Of a stretch of 37,251 bases of DNA, positions 1-9,835 are shown piece by piece. Made by a program: the position numbers and the translations under genes. The notes under the pieces are model-generated. The model did no database searches. It was given only the letters and a program-made list of their open reading frames with translations, and had not been told where the DNA came from. This DNA is from Cytophagales bacterium (lineage in GTDB: Bacteria; Bacteroidota; Bacteroidia; Cytophagales; Cyclobacteriaceae). The stretch lies in NCBI GenBank assembly GCA_024643455.1, contig JAHEMV010000003.1, forward strand, positions 1 to 37,251, read 5' to 3'. The first letter of the stretch is position 1. Each line of letters starts with the position of its first letter.

Positions 1-2
1 TG

Positions 3-227
3 AAACCAGCGCCTTTTTGTATTTTCGACGAAGTCGATGCTCCTTTGGATGATGCCAACATAGATAAATTCAATAACATCGTTCGCAAATTTTCCGAAGA
101 ATCTCAGTTTATAATTGTGACCCATAATAAGCGGACAATGGCCAGTACTGACGTAATATATGGCATTACAATGATCGAGCAAGGTGTATCAAGAGTTGTC
201 CCAGTTGACCTTCGCGAATTGGAATAA
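3..227 (+). CDS. smc: Chromosome segregation protein SMC, C-terminal fragment (5' truncated by window)
   Basis: Frame from nt 3 reads KPAPFCIFDEVDAPLDDANIDKFNNIVRKFSEESQFIIVTHNKRTM...; Walker B/D-loop (FDEVDAPLDDAN) and H-loop (IVTHNK) of SMC ATPases. Confidence 0.9.
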   Translation, partial: KPAPFCIFDEVDAPLDDANIDKFNNIVRKFSEESQFIIVTHNKRTMASTDVIYGITMIEQGVSRVVPVDLRELE

Positions 228-546
228 ATCGATTTTCCTTTCCTTTATTAAAATAACCCATCTCAAAATAATACCATTTTAATCTCTTGTTTTAATACAT
301 GCTTTGGGCGAGATAATTTTTAAATTATAAATCTGTTCATTGTACTTTGCTCCAAAATATTACATCGTAATTAGCCTGTCCTGATTTAGCTAAATGCCTG
401 ATTTAGAATCAAAAAAATGCCTTATCTTTAAGTTCTTATTTTATTAAAGTTATAGTTGAAGTACAGTATTTAATGGATTAAGATTTTTCGGGCTTCTAGG
501 CCAATATTAATTTGGTTATTATCCTAAATGATATAGTCGTTTTTTA

Positions 547-1272
547 ATGAATTTAAAACTAAAATTATTTTTTTTCTATTCTCTCTATTTGACCACTTAT
601 GCTATAGGCCAAGAGGTTGATAGTATTTCTGTGACCAGGACAGATGACCTTTTTATAGTGAAATACGATTTCAACAAAGGTGAAGAAGGCGTGGATTATG
701 AGTTATATCTTTACGGTTCACATGATAATTTTTCTACTCCCCTCAAATACACAACTGGTGACGTCGGTAAAAAAATAAAAATTGGTGCAGGGAAAGTTAT
801 TTATTGGAATGCAAAAAAGGAACTGGGAAATTTTAAAGGTGATTTTACCCTTAAAATAAAAGGGTCAAATTATATACCATTTGTGACCTTTAAAAATATA
901 AATAAGGATCTGTCAATTAAACGAGGTAATACTTTTGATATCCGATGGGAGACATCTGAAAAAACGAGTACAGTATTATTTAAGATTCAACGATATGGCG
1001 TTCCAATATTGGATGCTCAAGTTGTTAATAATAATGGCCTTTTCTCTTGGGAGATCCCTGCTAAAGTTAAACCTGGAAAAGGATATACTGTACAAATTAT
1101 GGATAAAGAAAATTCACTTCGCGAAGAAACAAGTGAAGAATTTATCCTCAGAAGAAAGGTTCCATTAGCCTATAAAATTATTCCAATGGCAGTACTGGCT
1201 GGAACAGCAGCAATTCTATTATCAACTGAAGAAAAAACAGGTATACCAGATCCACCAGCACCACCCTATTGA
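547..1272 (+). CDS. Exported protein with Ig-like/KNH-like (Ser-Thr-rich GPI-anchored type) domain and C-terminal TM segment
   Basis: N-terminal signal-like hydrophobic stretch; GDVGKKIKIGAGKVIYWNAKKELGNFKGD and GNTFDIRWETSEKTSTVLFKIQRYG...FSWEIPAKVKPGKGYTVQI motifs; C-terminal hydrophobic KIIPMAVLAGTAAILL plus Pro-rich tail. Confidence 0.6.
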   Translation: MNLKLKLFFFYSLYLTTYAIGQEVDSISVTRTDDLFIVKYDFNKGEEGVDYELYLYGSHDNFSTPLKYTTGDVGKKIKIGAGKVIYWNAKKELGNFKGDFTLKIKGSNYIPFVTFKNINKDLSIKRGNTFDIRWETSEKTSTVLFKIQRYGVPILDAQVVNNNGLFSWEIPAKVKPGKGYTVQIMDKENSLREETSEEFILRRKVPLAYKIIPMAVLAGTAAILLSTEEKTGIPDPPAPPY

Positions 1273-1279
1273 TAAATAA

Positions 1280-4200
1280 ATGCGAAACAAACTATATACA
1301 TATAGCAAGATCCTAAAACCATTTTTATTAATGGCTTTTGTGTTTGCATTTAATTTTTTAAAAGCTGATAACACCCAAACGCTTACCAGCCTAACATTAC
1401 AATCTATAAAATCAGGTGCTGGTGATGCTTCAACTTCAATCGTATATAATTCTTTAAAGAATGAATATTTCGCCGTTTACAGTGATTTTGATCCGAGCTG
1501 CTCAAGTAAACAAAAACTTTACGGCGTCATCGTCAATGCTATTACTGGATTAGCCACCGGACCTGGTTTTCCTATTTCTGCATGTGATAAAAAAGCGTCT
1601 GACCCACAAGTCATTTTCAACAGCAAACAAAATGAATACGCCATAGTATATAAATCGTCCGAAGGCGCTGGAACAAAAATATTATTTCAAATCGTGGATG
1701 CTACTAACTATTCTTTAAAACAAAACATTGAGTTGGCCAGTAAATCTCTCGGAGATCCATATGAAAATAATTCTATACATTTTTCTTCCAACGTTAATAT
1801 TTATTCAGTCGGTTTTCATGAAATTATCAGCTCCACTGACACCAAGTTAAAAATCAATTATATTAATTCTTCAACAAAAACATTAGCAGCTTACAGTTCA
1901 CTTATTGATAAAAATGCATTCGCACCTCAAAATGATGGAGTGAAGCACGCACAATTATTAAATGTAAATGGAAATTTATTTTCTTGTTTTGAATTAAAAT
2001 TAACAAGTGGATCAGAAATCTGGGGTGGTTTATTTAATCCAAGTTCTGGACAAATAATAAATAGTTATTTTCAGATTAGCCCAAGCCCAACTGGAGAAAT
2101 AAAATATATCAACCCATCTCCCACTCTAAACACTACTTCCAATGAAATATTGGTGGTGTATGAAAAATCACATTTGCAAATAACTACTGCTTCGTTGAAT
2201 GAAAAAATCAGAGCTCAAAAAATTAACGGCAATACTGGTGTTCGCATTTCTCCTAATGATATTTCAGTAACAAATCTTCCCACGGGACTAAATCCTAACG
2301 AGGATGCAAAATTTCCGTCTGTTGTTTATAGTTCGCTCAGTGATGAATTTATGATCTTTTTTTATGGAGATAAATGGATCAATGCCGACAATAACTATTA
2401 TGATACTTATTTACAAAGAGTGAACACGAGTGATCTATCGCCAATTGGCACGCAAAGCACTTTGGTTATCGAGGATATTGGTACGGCTATCGTAGATAAC
2501 AATACATTAAGAAGATTGGGCTTTGCTCACAATACCAAGAATAATCAATTCTTACTGGGATGGAATACTGTAACTACAAACATAGTACAATCGCAAATAT
2601 GGAGATATAATAATAATTTACCTGGGAATCCTGCTGTTTCCACGCTAGCTCAAAACGAAAATATACCTATAGGTTCCACATTTGCAACACTCACAGCCAG
2701 TGACCCAGATCCTGAAGATGCAAATCTTACGTTTTCTTTTGGAAGCGGAGTTGGCGGTGAAGACAATAGCTATTTCACCATCTCAGGGAATACTTTAAAG
2801 GTGGCTAAGAACCTTAATTTTGAAGAATCATCCACAAGAAAAATTAAAGTAAAAGTTACGGACAGCCATGGAAAAACAACTGAAAAACCTTTTGTCCTGA
2901 CGATTAACAACATCAATGAAAAGCCGACCAATCTGTCTTTATCAGGCACACTTTCGGTAGAGGAAAATGCCCCTGTCGGCACCTTTACTTCGATTATTTC
3001 CGTTGTGGACGAAGATTTTGGTGAAACCCATACATATACTTTAGTAGCTGGCGATAGCGCTGAACACAACAGTAATTTTTCTATAAATCCAGGGACAAAT
3101 ATTTTAAAACTAACAAAAGAGCTAAACTACGAAGCAACCCCAAAACAATTTGTACGAATTATGGCTACAGACAATGGTGGTTCAACAGAAGTAAAAGGTT
3201 TCATGATACAGGTGATTGATATCAATGAAAAGCCTGAAGATTTGGCGTTATCGACCTCTATTTTTCCTGAAAATGATCTCCTCACAATGGCTTCAGTAGA
3301 GGTAATCGATCCAGATTTCAATTCAAATTATTCAGCAGTATTGACATCCGGTGTTGGCGATGACGATAATAATTTATTTGCAGTTGAAAATAATAAATTG
3401 AAACCTCGTGTAGCACTCAATTTTGAGGCTAAAAGCAGCTACTCTGTAAGAATAAAGGCTTCTGATGGAATTTATGATACTTCTAAGCAATTTACCATAA
3501 CAGTCAAAGATGAGAATGATAAGCCGGACAGCATCGAAATTAGCAAAACAAAAATTTTGACTGGGCAAGATGCTGGAACAATAGTCGGTTATCTTACTAC
3601 TTATGATCAAGATTTAGGTGACACACATATTTATCAACTGATAGAGGGCGGTTCAGTATTTTTTATTACTGGCTCAGAACTAAGAATATCAAGTTCACTG
3701 ATATACGATGAATTAATACCGGAAAATAATTTTTATTCTATAAAAATCCGCTCAACCGATTTGAGTGATGGAATAAAAGAAGAATACTTTCAAATTGAGG
3801 TCGTGCAATTTATTGATGAAATACCGCCAGAAATTAATGGTTTGGAAAATGTACCTGATCATTTTTCAGAAAATGCATCTTCATTTAAAATAGACGTAAA
3901 TGTATCCGACAATGAAAAACTTGATAAAACTTATTTTTATTGTAGGAAAATAAGATCCACTGATCAGTTTGAAGATCGTTCAGACTTAATTCTACTTGAT
4001 GCTATTGATCAAAAACTAATGCAGGTAGAAGTAAACCTTAGTGCCGATTTAATGGATGAAATGGGTCTGGAGTATTACTTTAAAATCATAGATGCATATG
4101 AAAATGAAACCATTTCAGACACTTCCTATTTGTATAAGACTTATATATCCAAATTATTTGAACCAACAGCAAGAACCTATAATGGCACATTAGAATCCTA

Positions 4201-5446
4201 TAAAATTATTGCAAATCCATTTGATCTCGAACCAAACAAAATATCAGTAATATTTAGTGATTATGAATCTTCAACTAAAGATACCTGGCGACTTTTTAAC
4301 TATGATAATGGAAAACCAAATGAAGTTGGCAATACACCTAATTTGCCTTTGACTCAGGGAAAAGGATATTGGTTTAATAAATCAAAAGAATTAAGCCAAC
4401 CCATTTCATTTGACAAAGCCCCAAATCCTAAATACAATAAAGCTCATCCATTTCAAATGGTATTGAAACAAGGCTGGAATATGATCGGAAATCCATATCC
4501 ATTTGAGATTAATTGGGATGATGTGATAATCTATAACAATATCACCGATGAACCAATGGAACTTAATATATATAATGGGTCTTATAAAACAACGATTACG
4601 CTTAAGGAATTTGAAGGAGCATTAGTCTGGGTAGAAAACCCAAAAAGTATAAAAATTCCATTACATAATTTAAGTGAATCCGGTGGAAGAATTGCAAATA
4701 AGTCCGAATCAGGAGAAGGGTGGCTGGTTAGTATTGCTATTGACAATGGTAAATCAAGAAATGAACTCGGTGGTTTAGGAATGCATACTCAAGCCGACGG
4801 ATCGTATGATTATTACGATCGCCCGCTCTTACCACGATTTATAAAAAACCTGGATATTTCATTTAATCATCCAGAACATTTTGCCAAAGCTTTTTCCAGA
4901 GATGTTGTTGATTTACAAGATAATCACATATGGGAGTTTGTCGCTGCTACAAATTATGATGAAAACAAGGTGACCTTGAGTTGGAACGCTCATGATCTTT
5001 TCGATTCACCAAATATGCTGATTCTTTATGATGTGCTCAATGATAAAATCATAGACATGAAAGCCACTTCGCAATACAAGATAACACTGAATCAATCGGC
5101 GCCATTTAAGGCTCTGTATGGCAACGAAGTCTTTATAAAGGATGCATTAAGTAAAATTAAAACTCAGGCTCTTACGCCCTATCCTAATCCGTTTAATCAA
5201 TTGGTCAGTTTCCCAATTAACCTTCCATTTTCTACGAACAAATACAATATAGAATGTGGCATTTATAACCTGATGGGTAAAAAAGTATTTGAAAGAAAAA
5301 TAGAAAACATCGAATCCGGACTTTTTAGTTTGGACTGGGATGAAGAACAAACGAAAATGATTAACCAGGGAATTTATATATACAGCATAAAAGTTACGAA
5401 TGGATTTTTAACAAATAATTTCCATGGAAGAATTGTTAAAAACTAG
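1280..5446 (+). CDS. Large exported cadherin-repeat protein with T9SS type-A C-terminal sorting domain
   Basis: Signal peptide; repeated cadherin-like units (NENIPIGSTFATLTASDPD, LNFEESSTRKIKVKVTDSHGKTTEKPFVLTINNINEKPTNLSLS...); C-terminus TPYPNPFNQLVSF...GIYIYSIKVTNGFLTNNFHGRIVKN. Confidence 0.85.
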   Translation: MRNKLYTYSKILKPFLLMAFVFAFNFLKADNTQTLTSLTLQSIKSGAGDASTSIVYNSLKNEYFAVYSDFDPSCSSKQKLYGVIVNAITGLATGPGFPISACDKKASDPQVIFNSKQNEYAIVYKSSEGAGTKILFQIVDATNYSLKQNIELASKSLGDPYENNSIHFSSNVNIYSVGFHEIISSTDTKLKINYINSSTKTLAAYSSLIDKNAFAPQNDGVKHAQLLNVNGNLFSCFELKLTSGSEIWGGLFNPSSGQIINSYFQISPSPTGEIKYINPSPTLNTTSNEILVVYEKSHLQITTASLNEKIRAQKINGNTGVRISPNDISVTNLPTGLNPNEDAKFPSVVYSSLSDEFMIFFYGDKWINADNNYYDTYLQRVNTSDLSPIGTQSTLVIEDIGTAIVDNNTLRRLGFAHNTKNNQFLLGWNTVTTNIVQSQIWRYNNNLPGNPAVSTLAQNENIPIGSTFATLTASDPDPEDANLTFSFGSGVGGEDNSYFTISGNTLKVAKNLNFEESSTRKIKVKVTDSHGKTTEKPFVLTINNINEKPTNLSLSGTLSVEENAPVGTFTSIISVVDEDFGETHTYTLVAGDSAEHNSNFSINPGTNILKLTKELNYEATPKQFVRIMATDNGGSTEVKGFMIQVIDINEKPEDLALSTSIFPENDLLTMASVEVIDPDFNSNYSAVLTSGVGDDDNNLFAVENNKLKPRVALNFEAKSSYSVRIKASDGIYDTSKQFTITVKDENDKPDSIEISKTKILTGQDAGTIVGYLTTYDQDLGDTHIYQLIEGGSVFFITGSELRISSSLIYDELIPENNFYSIKIRSTDLSDGIKEEYFQIEVVQFIDEIPPEINGLENVPDHFSENASSFKIDVNVSDNEKLDKTYFYCRKIRSTDQFEDRSDLILLDAIDQKLMQVEVNLSADLMDEMGLEYYFKIIDAYENETISDTSYLYKTYISKLFEPTARTYNGTLESYKIIANPFDLEPNKISVIFSDYESSTKDTWRLFNYDNGKPNEVGNTPNLPLTQGKGYWFNKSKELSQPISFDKAPNPKYNKAHPFQMVLKQGWNMIGNPYPFEINWDDVIIYNNITDEPMELNIYNGSYKTTITLKEFEGALVWVENPKSIKIPLHNLSESGGRIANKSESGEGWLVSIAIDNGKSRNELGGLGMHTQADGSYDYYDRPLLPRFIKNLDISFNHPEHFAKAFSRDVVDLQDNHIWEFVAATNYDENKVTLSWNAHDLFDSPNMLILYDVLNDKIIDMKATSQYKITLNQSAPFKALYGNEVFIKDALSKIKTQALTPYPNPFNQLVSFPINLPFSTNKYNIECGIYNLMGKKVFERKIENIESGLFSLDWDEEQTKMINQGIYIYSIKVTNGFLTNNFHGRIVKN
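2623..3820 (+). repeat. About four tandem divergent cadherin-like repeats within the 1388-aa ORF (approximate limits)
   Basis: Recurring 'GxxxDNxxFxIxxNxLKxxxxLNFExxxxxxxRIKxxDxxGxxxxxFxIxVxDINEKP' unit about every 100 aa in the translation. Confidence 0.7.
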
Positions 5447-5470
5447 AATGATTACATCGGTTAAAACATC

Positions 5471-6673
5471 ATGCTTATGAAAACATTTACAACATTAATA
5501 TTGATTTTAGCATTTTCAGGTGCATTTGCTCAAAAAAATAATTTTTCAGGAGAGACAAAAGAGTTTTACTTGGATTTTACAACCGCTTCATTGGACAATA
5601 CAATATCTTCTCTTCCTGAAATAATCTGGAAAAATCCCACGGTAAAAAATGCAACAATAGACACAAGAAGGTACAATTTAAAATTAAATGTACGCTCAGG
5701 TAAGGTGTTGGAAGATGTAAATGTTTATCTGAATGACTACTCCGTGATAAAGCAAAGAGGATTTGAAGTTGTTTCGGTAAAATCGCTGAATGACTTTGAA
5801 CGAACTGTTGATACTGAAATATTGTTGCGTCCCGGTGAAAATACCATTCGGGTTACTGCCACTAATAAAGAAGGCGGTACAAGCACTTCATTTAGAACAA
5901 TTAATGTTTTTATGGATGACCTTCAGGATAGTGTGCTAAACCGAAAAGATTTTGCATTGTTATTTGCAACAGACGAATACGAAAATTGGGATGACCTTCA
6001 AAATCCCATCAATGATGTTACTACAATTGCAGCAGAGCTAAAGGCGATTTATGGATTTGAAATTGAAATTGTAAAAAATCCTACAAAAAGGGAAGTACTT
6101 CAAAAACTGAGGGAATACACTAAAAAAAGCTATATGCCCAATGATCAATTGTTCATTATGTTTGCAAGTCACGGGTATTATGACCAGGTATTTAACCAAG
6201 GATACCTTGTTTGTACAGATTCTAAAATAACCGATGAGGAGCGATTATCATATATTCCCCACAACAATTTGCGAGGTATTATAGACAACATTCCTAGCAA
6301 GCATATCTTTCTTGCTATGGATGCCTGTTTTGGCGGGACCTTCGATCCTTTTATCCGATCCTCTGCCCATCGTGGTTATGGAGAAAAAAATGATGAATTG
6401 GATAATTATGAATATATAAGCAGAAAGTTAAAACTTAAAACCAGGAAGTTCCTTACTTCAGGAGGTAAAGAATATGTCTCAGATGGAAGACCAGGTCAAC
6501 ATTCACCTTTTGCCAGAAAAATGCTTGAAGCAATTCGTTCATATGGCGGATCTGATAATATACTGACCATATCGGAAATAAAATCATTCGTTGAAAAAAT
6601 AGACCCAGAGCCAAGATTTGGTGAATTCGGCACAGATCAACCTGGTAGCGATTTTATTTTTGTTGTGAAATAA
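5471..6673 (+). CDS. Exported caspase-family (peptidase C14) cysteine protease with N-terminal Ig-like region
   Basis: Signal peptide MKTFTTLILILAFSGAFAQ; caspase p20 motifs LLFATDEYENWDDLQNPINDVTTIAAEL, FIMFASHGYYD (His, CAC 6170-6172), IFLAMDACFGGTFD (Cys, TGT 6326-6328). Confidence 0.85.
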   Translation: MLMKTFTTLILILAFSGAFAQKNNFSGETKEFYLDFTTASLDNTISSLPEIIWKNPTVKNATIDTRRYNLKLNVRSGKVLEDVNVYLNDYSVIKQRGFEVVSVKSLNDFERTVDTEILLRPGENTIRVTATNKEGGTSTSFRTINVFMDDLQDSVLNRKDFALLFATDEYENWDDLQNPINDVTTIAAELKAIYGFEIEIVKNPTKREVLQKLREYTKKSYMPNDQLFIMFASHGYYDQVFNQGYLVCTDSKITDEERLSYIPHNNLRGIIDNIPSKHIFLAMDACFGGTFDPFIRSSAHRGYGEKNDELDNYEYISRKLKLKTRKFLTSGGKEYVSDGRPGQHSPFARKMLEAIRSYGGSDNILTISEIKSFVEKIDPEPRFGEFGTDQPGSDFIFVVK

Positions 6674-6676
6674 TAA

Positions 6677-8050
6677 ATGAAACTACTTCCTATAGCCTTT
6701 TTCTTGATTATAAATTATAATCTTTCAGCCCAGCTATACAGCACCGGGCTGATTTTTAATGATGGTAATTATAAAAAAGCCCCAATTCGAGCAAATCTTT
6801 ATGGTGATGAATTTAAAGATTTACCATCATCCTACTCATTAAAAGAGTATTGCCCCAGACCTGGGAATCAACTTCAGTTGAACACTTCTCCTTCCTGGGC
6901 TACAACCTGGAGTGCCGCATCCATCCTGATGGCACAAAAAAATGAATGGACAAATACACAATTGATTACCCAAAATACACTTTCACCTGCATATAATTAT
7001 TATCATATAAGAAAGCCAGAAGATGAAAGTTGCGAAGCAGGAGCTGATCTATTCGAAGCCTTACAGTTTTTAAAAAACAGCAAAGCAAGAACCTATGAAG
7101 ATTTTTTAGAATTTTGTCCTAGGGGAATCCCCGAAGATATAATTCCAAAAAAAAATGAAGGCCAAATAAGTGATTTTGTCAAATTATTTGATCAAAACCA
7201 TCCTGATGACTTTAAATTAAATGCGGTTAAAAAATCAATTTCTGAAAATTATCCAGTAGTTATAGGCATGTACTGCCCTCCTTCTTTTTTCAATGCAAAA
7301 AATTTCTGGCAACCCGGCGAAATGTTTAGCACTGATTATCCTGGGCATGCTTTATGTGTTATTGGATATGATGACAATAAATTTGGTGGTTCTTTTGAAC
7401 TAATAAATAGCTGGGGCAGCAGATGGGGTAATGATGGATTCATTTGGATTCGATATACAGATTTTGTGTATTTCACAAAATACGCTTATGAGGTTTTTAA
7501 TATTAGAAAGGACCAAAATGACAACTATACGTTTTCTGGATTTATAAACTTAAAGCTAAATACGGATAATGAAATAAAAATTGAAAAGAAAGAAAATGGA
7601 ATATTTCAAACACTGTCTCCATTAAAAACAGGCACCTTTTTTCGTCTCTATCTTGAAAATACAGATCCTGCATTTGTCTATGTATTTGGAATGGACGCGT
7701 CGAATATATTCTTTAGAATTTTTCCCAATCTGGACTCTCTTAGCCCTGCTCTGTTATACCCAACAGAAAGGAGTGTAATACCGGGAGAAGATAATTATAT
7801 TAAAATAATTGACGAGCCGGGAGAAGAAAAATTATACATCCTGTATAGCAAGGAGCCTATTGATTTTGGCCAACTTATTAGTAACCTTAGTAAATTTCCA
7901 GGTGATGTATCAGAAAATCTTGATGCTTTGTTGATGGGTAAACTAATTGACTCAAAAGAAATTACGTGGAATAATAATGGCATTGGATTTAGTGCTGAAA
8001 GCAAAGTAAAGACTGCTATTTTAATTCAAATTCAGATCGATCATATATAA
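6677..8050 (+). CDS. Exported papain-fold (peptidase C1) protein, predicted catalytically dead, with DUF4384-like C-terminal domain
   Basis: C1 motifs GHALCVIGYDDN and LINSWGSRWGNDGFIWIRY; expected Gln/CGSCWAF region reads SPSWATTWSAAS (no catalytic Cys). C-terminal KTGTFFRLYLENTDPAFVYVFGMD...FRIFPN...VIPGEDNYIKIIDEPGEEKLYILYSKEPID resembles DUF4384. Confidence 0.75.
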   Translation: MKLLPIAFFLIINYNLSAQLYSTGLIFNDGNYKKAPIRANLYGDEFKDLPSSYSLKEYCPRPGNQLQLNTSPSWATTWSAASILMAQKNEWTNTQLITQNTLSPAYNYYHIRKPEDESCEAGADLFEALQFLKNSKARTYEDFLEFCPRGIPEDIIPKKNEGQISDFVKLFDQNHPDDFKLNAVKKSISENYPVVIGMYCPPSFFNAKNFWQPGEMFSTDYPGHALCVIGYDDNKFGGSFELINSWGSRWGNDGFIWIRYTDFVYFTKYAYEVFNIRKDQNDNYTFSGFINLKLNTDNEIKIEKKENGIFQTLSPLKTGTFFRLYLENTDPAFVYVFGMDASNIFFRIFPNLDSLSPALLYPTERSVIPGEDNYIKIIDEPGEEKLYILYSKEPIDFGQLISNLSKFPGDVSENLDALLMGKLIDSKEITWNNNGIGFSAESKVKTAILIQIQIDHI

Positions 8051-8093
8051 AAAACTAATTCCGATTATTCATTTTCACTTTATCCAATTTGAC

Positions 8094-8101
8094 TATTTTT
8101 G
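8094..8101 (+). promoter_or_regulatory. Putative -7 box (TATTTTTG) for pgi
   Basis: Matches Bacteroidota TAnnTTTG; imperfect TTTC at 8073-8076 with 17-nt spacer. Confidence 0.35.
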
Positions 8102-8134
8102 CTGATTCATTATGAACGTCAAAAAATAGTTGTC

Positions 8135-9787
8135 ATGTTAAAAAATATAAATCCTACCCATACGCAAGCCTGGAAGAAGCTTGAAAAACATTTTGATACT
8201 GCAAAGGGCCTACAATTAAAGGAACTTTTTGAAAAGGATAAAAACCGTTTCGCAAACTATTCATTAAAGTTTGAAGATTTCCTTATTGATTATTCAAAAA
8301 ATATCATAACGGAAGAAACATTGACGTTACTCCTGGATTTTGCCAAAGAAGTTAAGTTGGAGCAAGCTATAACTGATATGTTTAATGGCGACAAAATAAA
8401 TCAAACAGAGGGTAGAGCTGTATTGCATACTGCACTGCGCAATCAGTCAGATCGAAAAATATTGGTCGATGGTAAAGATGTAATGCCTGAAGTCAGGAAT
8501 GTGTTAAACAAAATGAAATCGTTTTCAAATCAGATCATTTCTGGAAATTGGAAAGGCTACAGTGGAAAACCCATTTCTGATATCGTGAATATAGGTATTG
8601 GAGGTTCAGATCTCGGCCCACTTATGGTTACAGAAGCTCTTCGACCATATAAAAAAGAAAACATCTCTGTGCACTTTGTTTCCAATGTAGATGGAACTCA
8701 CATTGCAGAAACCTTAAAAAACCTTAACCAGGAAACCACTTTATTTCTTGTTGCTTCAAAAACCTTTACTACTCAAGAAACTATGACCAACGCATTTACT
8801 GCAAGAAAATGGTTTTTAGAGGCGGCTCAAAATGAGGAACATATTAAGAAACATTTTGCAGCACTTTCGACAAATAAAAAATCAGTCGAAGCTTTTGGTA
8901 TAGATTCAAATAATATGTTTGAGTTTTGGGATTGGGTTGGAGGAAGATATTCTCTTTGGTCGGCCATTGGCTTGTCTATTGCCTGTACTGTTGGATTTGA
9001 AAATTTTGAGAAATTATTATTGGGAGCGCACAGAATGGACGAGCATTTCAGAGCCACACCATTTGACAAAAATATCCCAGTGATACTGGCGCTTATTGGT
9101 ATTTGGTATAATAATTTTTTCGGCGCTGACACAGAAGCTATTCTGCCATACGATCAATATCTCCATCGATTTGCAGCGTATTTCCAACAAGGTAATATGG
9201 AAAGTAATGGAAAATATATAGATCGAAATGGCAAAAAAGTAGAATACCAAACTGGCCCGATAATTTGGGGTGAACCAGGGACAAATGGACAACATGCTTT
9301 TTATCAATTAATTCATCAAGGAACAAAAATGATCCCTTGTGATTTTATAGCTCCGGCAAATTCACAGAATCCGATTGGCGACCACCATCAAAAATTACTT
9401 GCAAATTTTTTCGCACAAACAGAGGCGCTAATGAAAGGAAAAACAAAAGCTGAGGTTATTGCGGAATTGAAAAAAGCTGGCAAAAGTGATAGCGAAATTG
9501 CCTTTCTCGCTGAATTCAAAGTATTTGAAGGAAACAAACCAACAAACTCAATTATATTTGATTTACTCACTCCTGAGACACTTGGAAGTCTAATTGCCAT
9601 GTACGAACATAAGATTTTTGTACAAGGAGTTTTATGGAATATTTTTAGTTTTGATCAGTGGGGAGTTGAATTAGGTAAACAATTAGCAAATCAAATTTTA
9701 CCTGAACTGCAAAATGAGAAACTAGTTGATTCTCATGATTCTTCAACAAATGGATTGATTAACTCCTATAAAGCAATGAGAAAGTAA
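8135..9787 (+). CDS. pgi: Glucose-6-phosphate isomerase
   Basis: [84 protein letters not shown] at 8135 ([16 protein letters not shown]) preferred over the upstream TTG at 8099. Confidence 0.97.
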   Translation: MLKNINPTHTQAWKKLEKHFDTAKGLQLKELFEKDKNRFANYSLKFEDFLIDYSKNIITEETLTLLLDFAKEVKLEQAITDMFNGDKINQTEGRAVLHTALRNQSDRKILVDGKDVMPEVRNVLNKMKSFSNQIISGNWKGYSGKPISDIVNIGIGGSDLGPLMVTEALRPYKKENISVHFVSNVDGTHIAETLKNLNQETTLFLVASKTFTTQETMTNAFTARKWFLEAAQNEEHIKKHFAALSTNKKSVEAFGIDSNNMFEFWDWVGGRYSLWSAIGLSIACTVGFENFEKLLLGAHRMDEHFRATPFDKNIPVILALIGIWYNNFFGADTEAILPYDQYLHRFAAYFQQGNMESNGKYIDRNGKKVEYQTGPIIWGEPGTNGQHAFYQLIHQGTKMIPCDFIAPANSQNPIGDHHQKLLANFFAQTEALMKGKTKAEVIAELKKAGKSDSEIAFLAEFKVFEGNKPTNSIIFDLLTPETLGSLIAMYEHKIFVQGVLWNIFSFDQWGVELGKQLANQILPELQNEKLVDSHDSSTNGLINSYKAMRK

Positions 9788-9796
9788 AATAAAATC

Positions 9797-9835
9797 AATA
9801 TGAATTAACTTGTTACAAACGAGTTAATTCATATT
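9797..9835. terminator. Bidirectional hairpin between convergent pgi and 9813-10241
   Basis: 14-bp perfect inverted repeat AATATGAATTAACT / AGTTAATTCATATT (9797-9810 / 9822-9835), 11-nt loop; AT-rich without a long T-run. Confidence 0.55.

Noticed and set aside
5471-8050. Caspase + papain-like pair as an abortive-infection or CRISPR-caspase defence system
   Set aside because: Both proteins have secretion signals; no gasdermin, STAND ATPase, Cas gene or CRISPR array is visible nearby.
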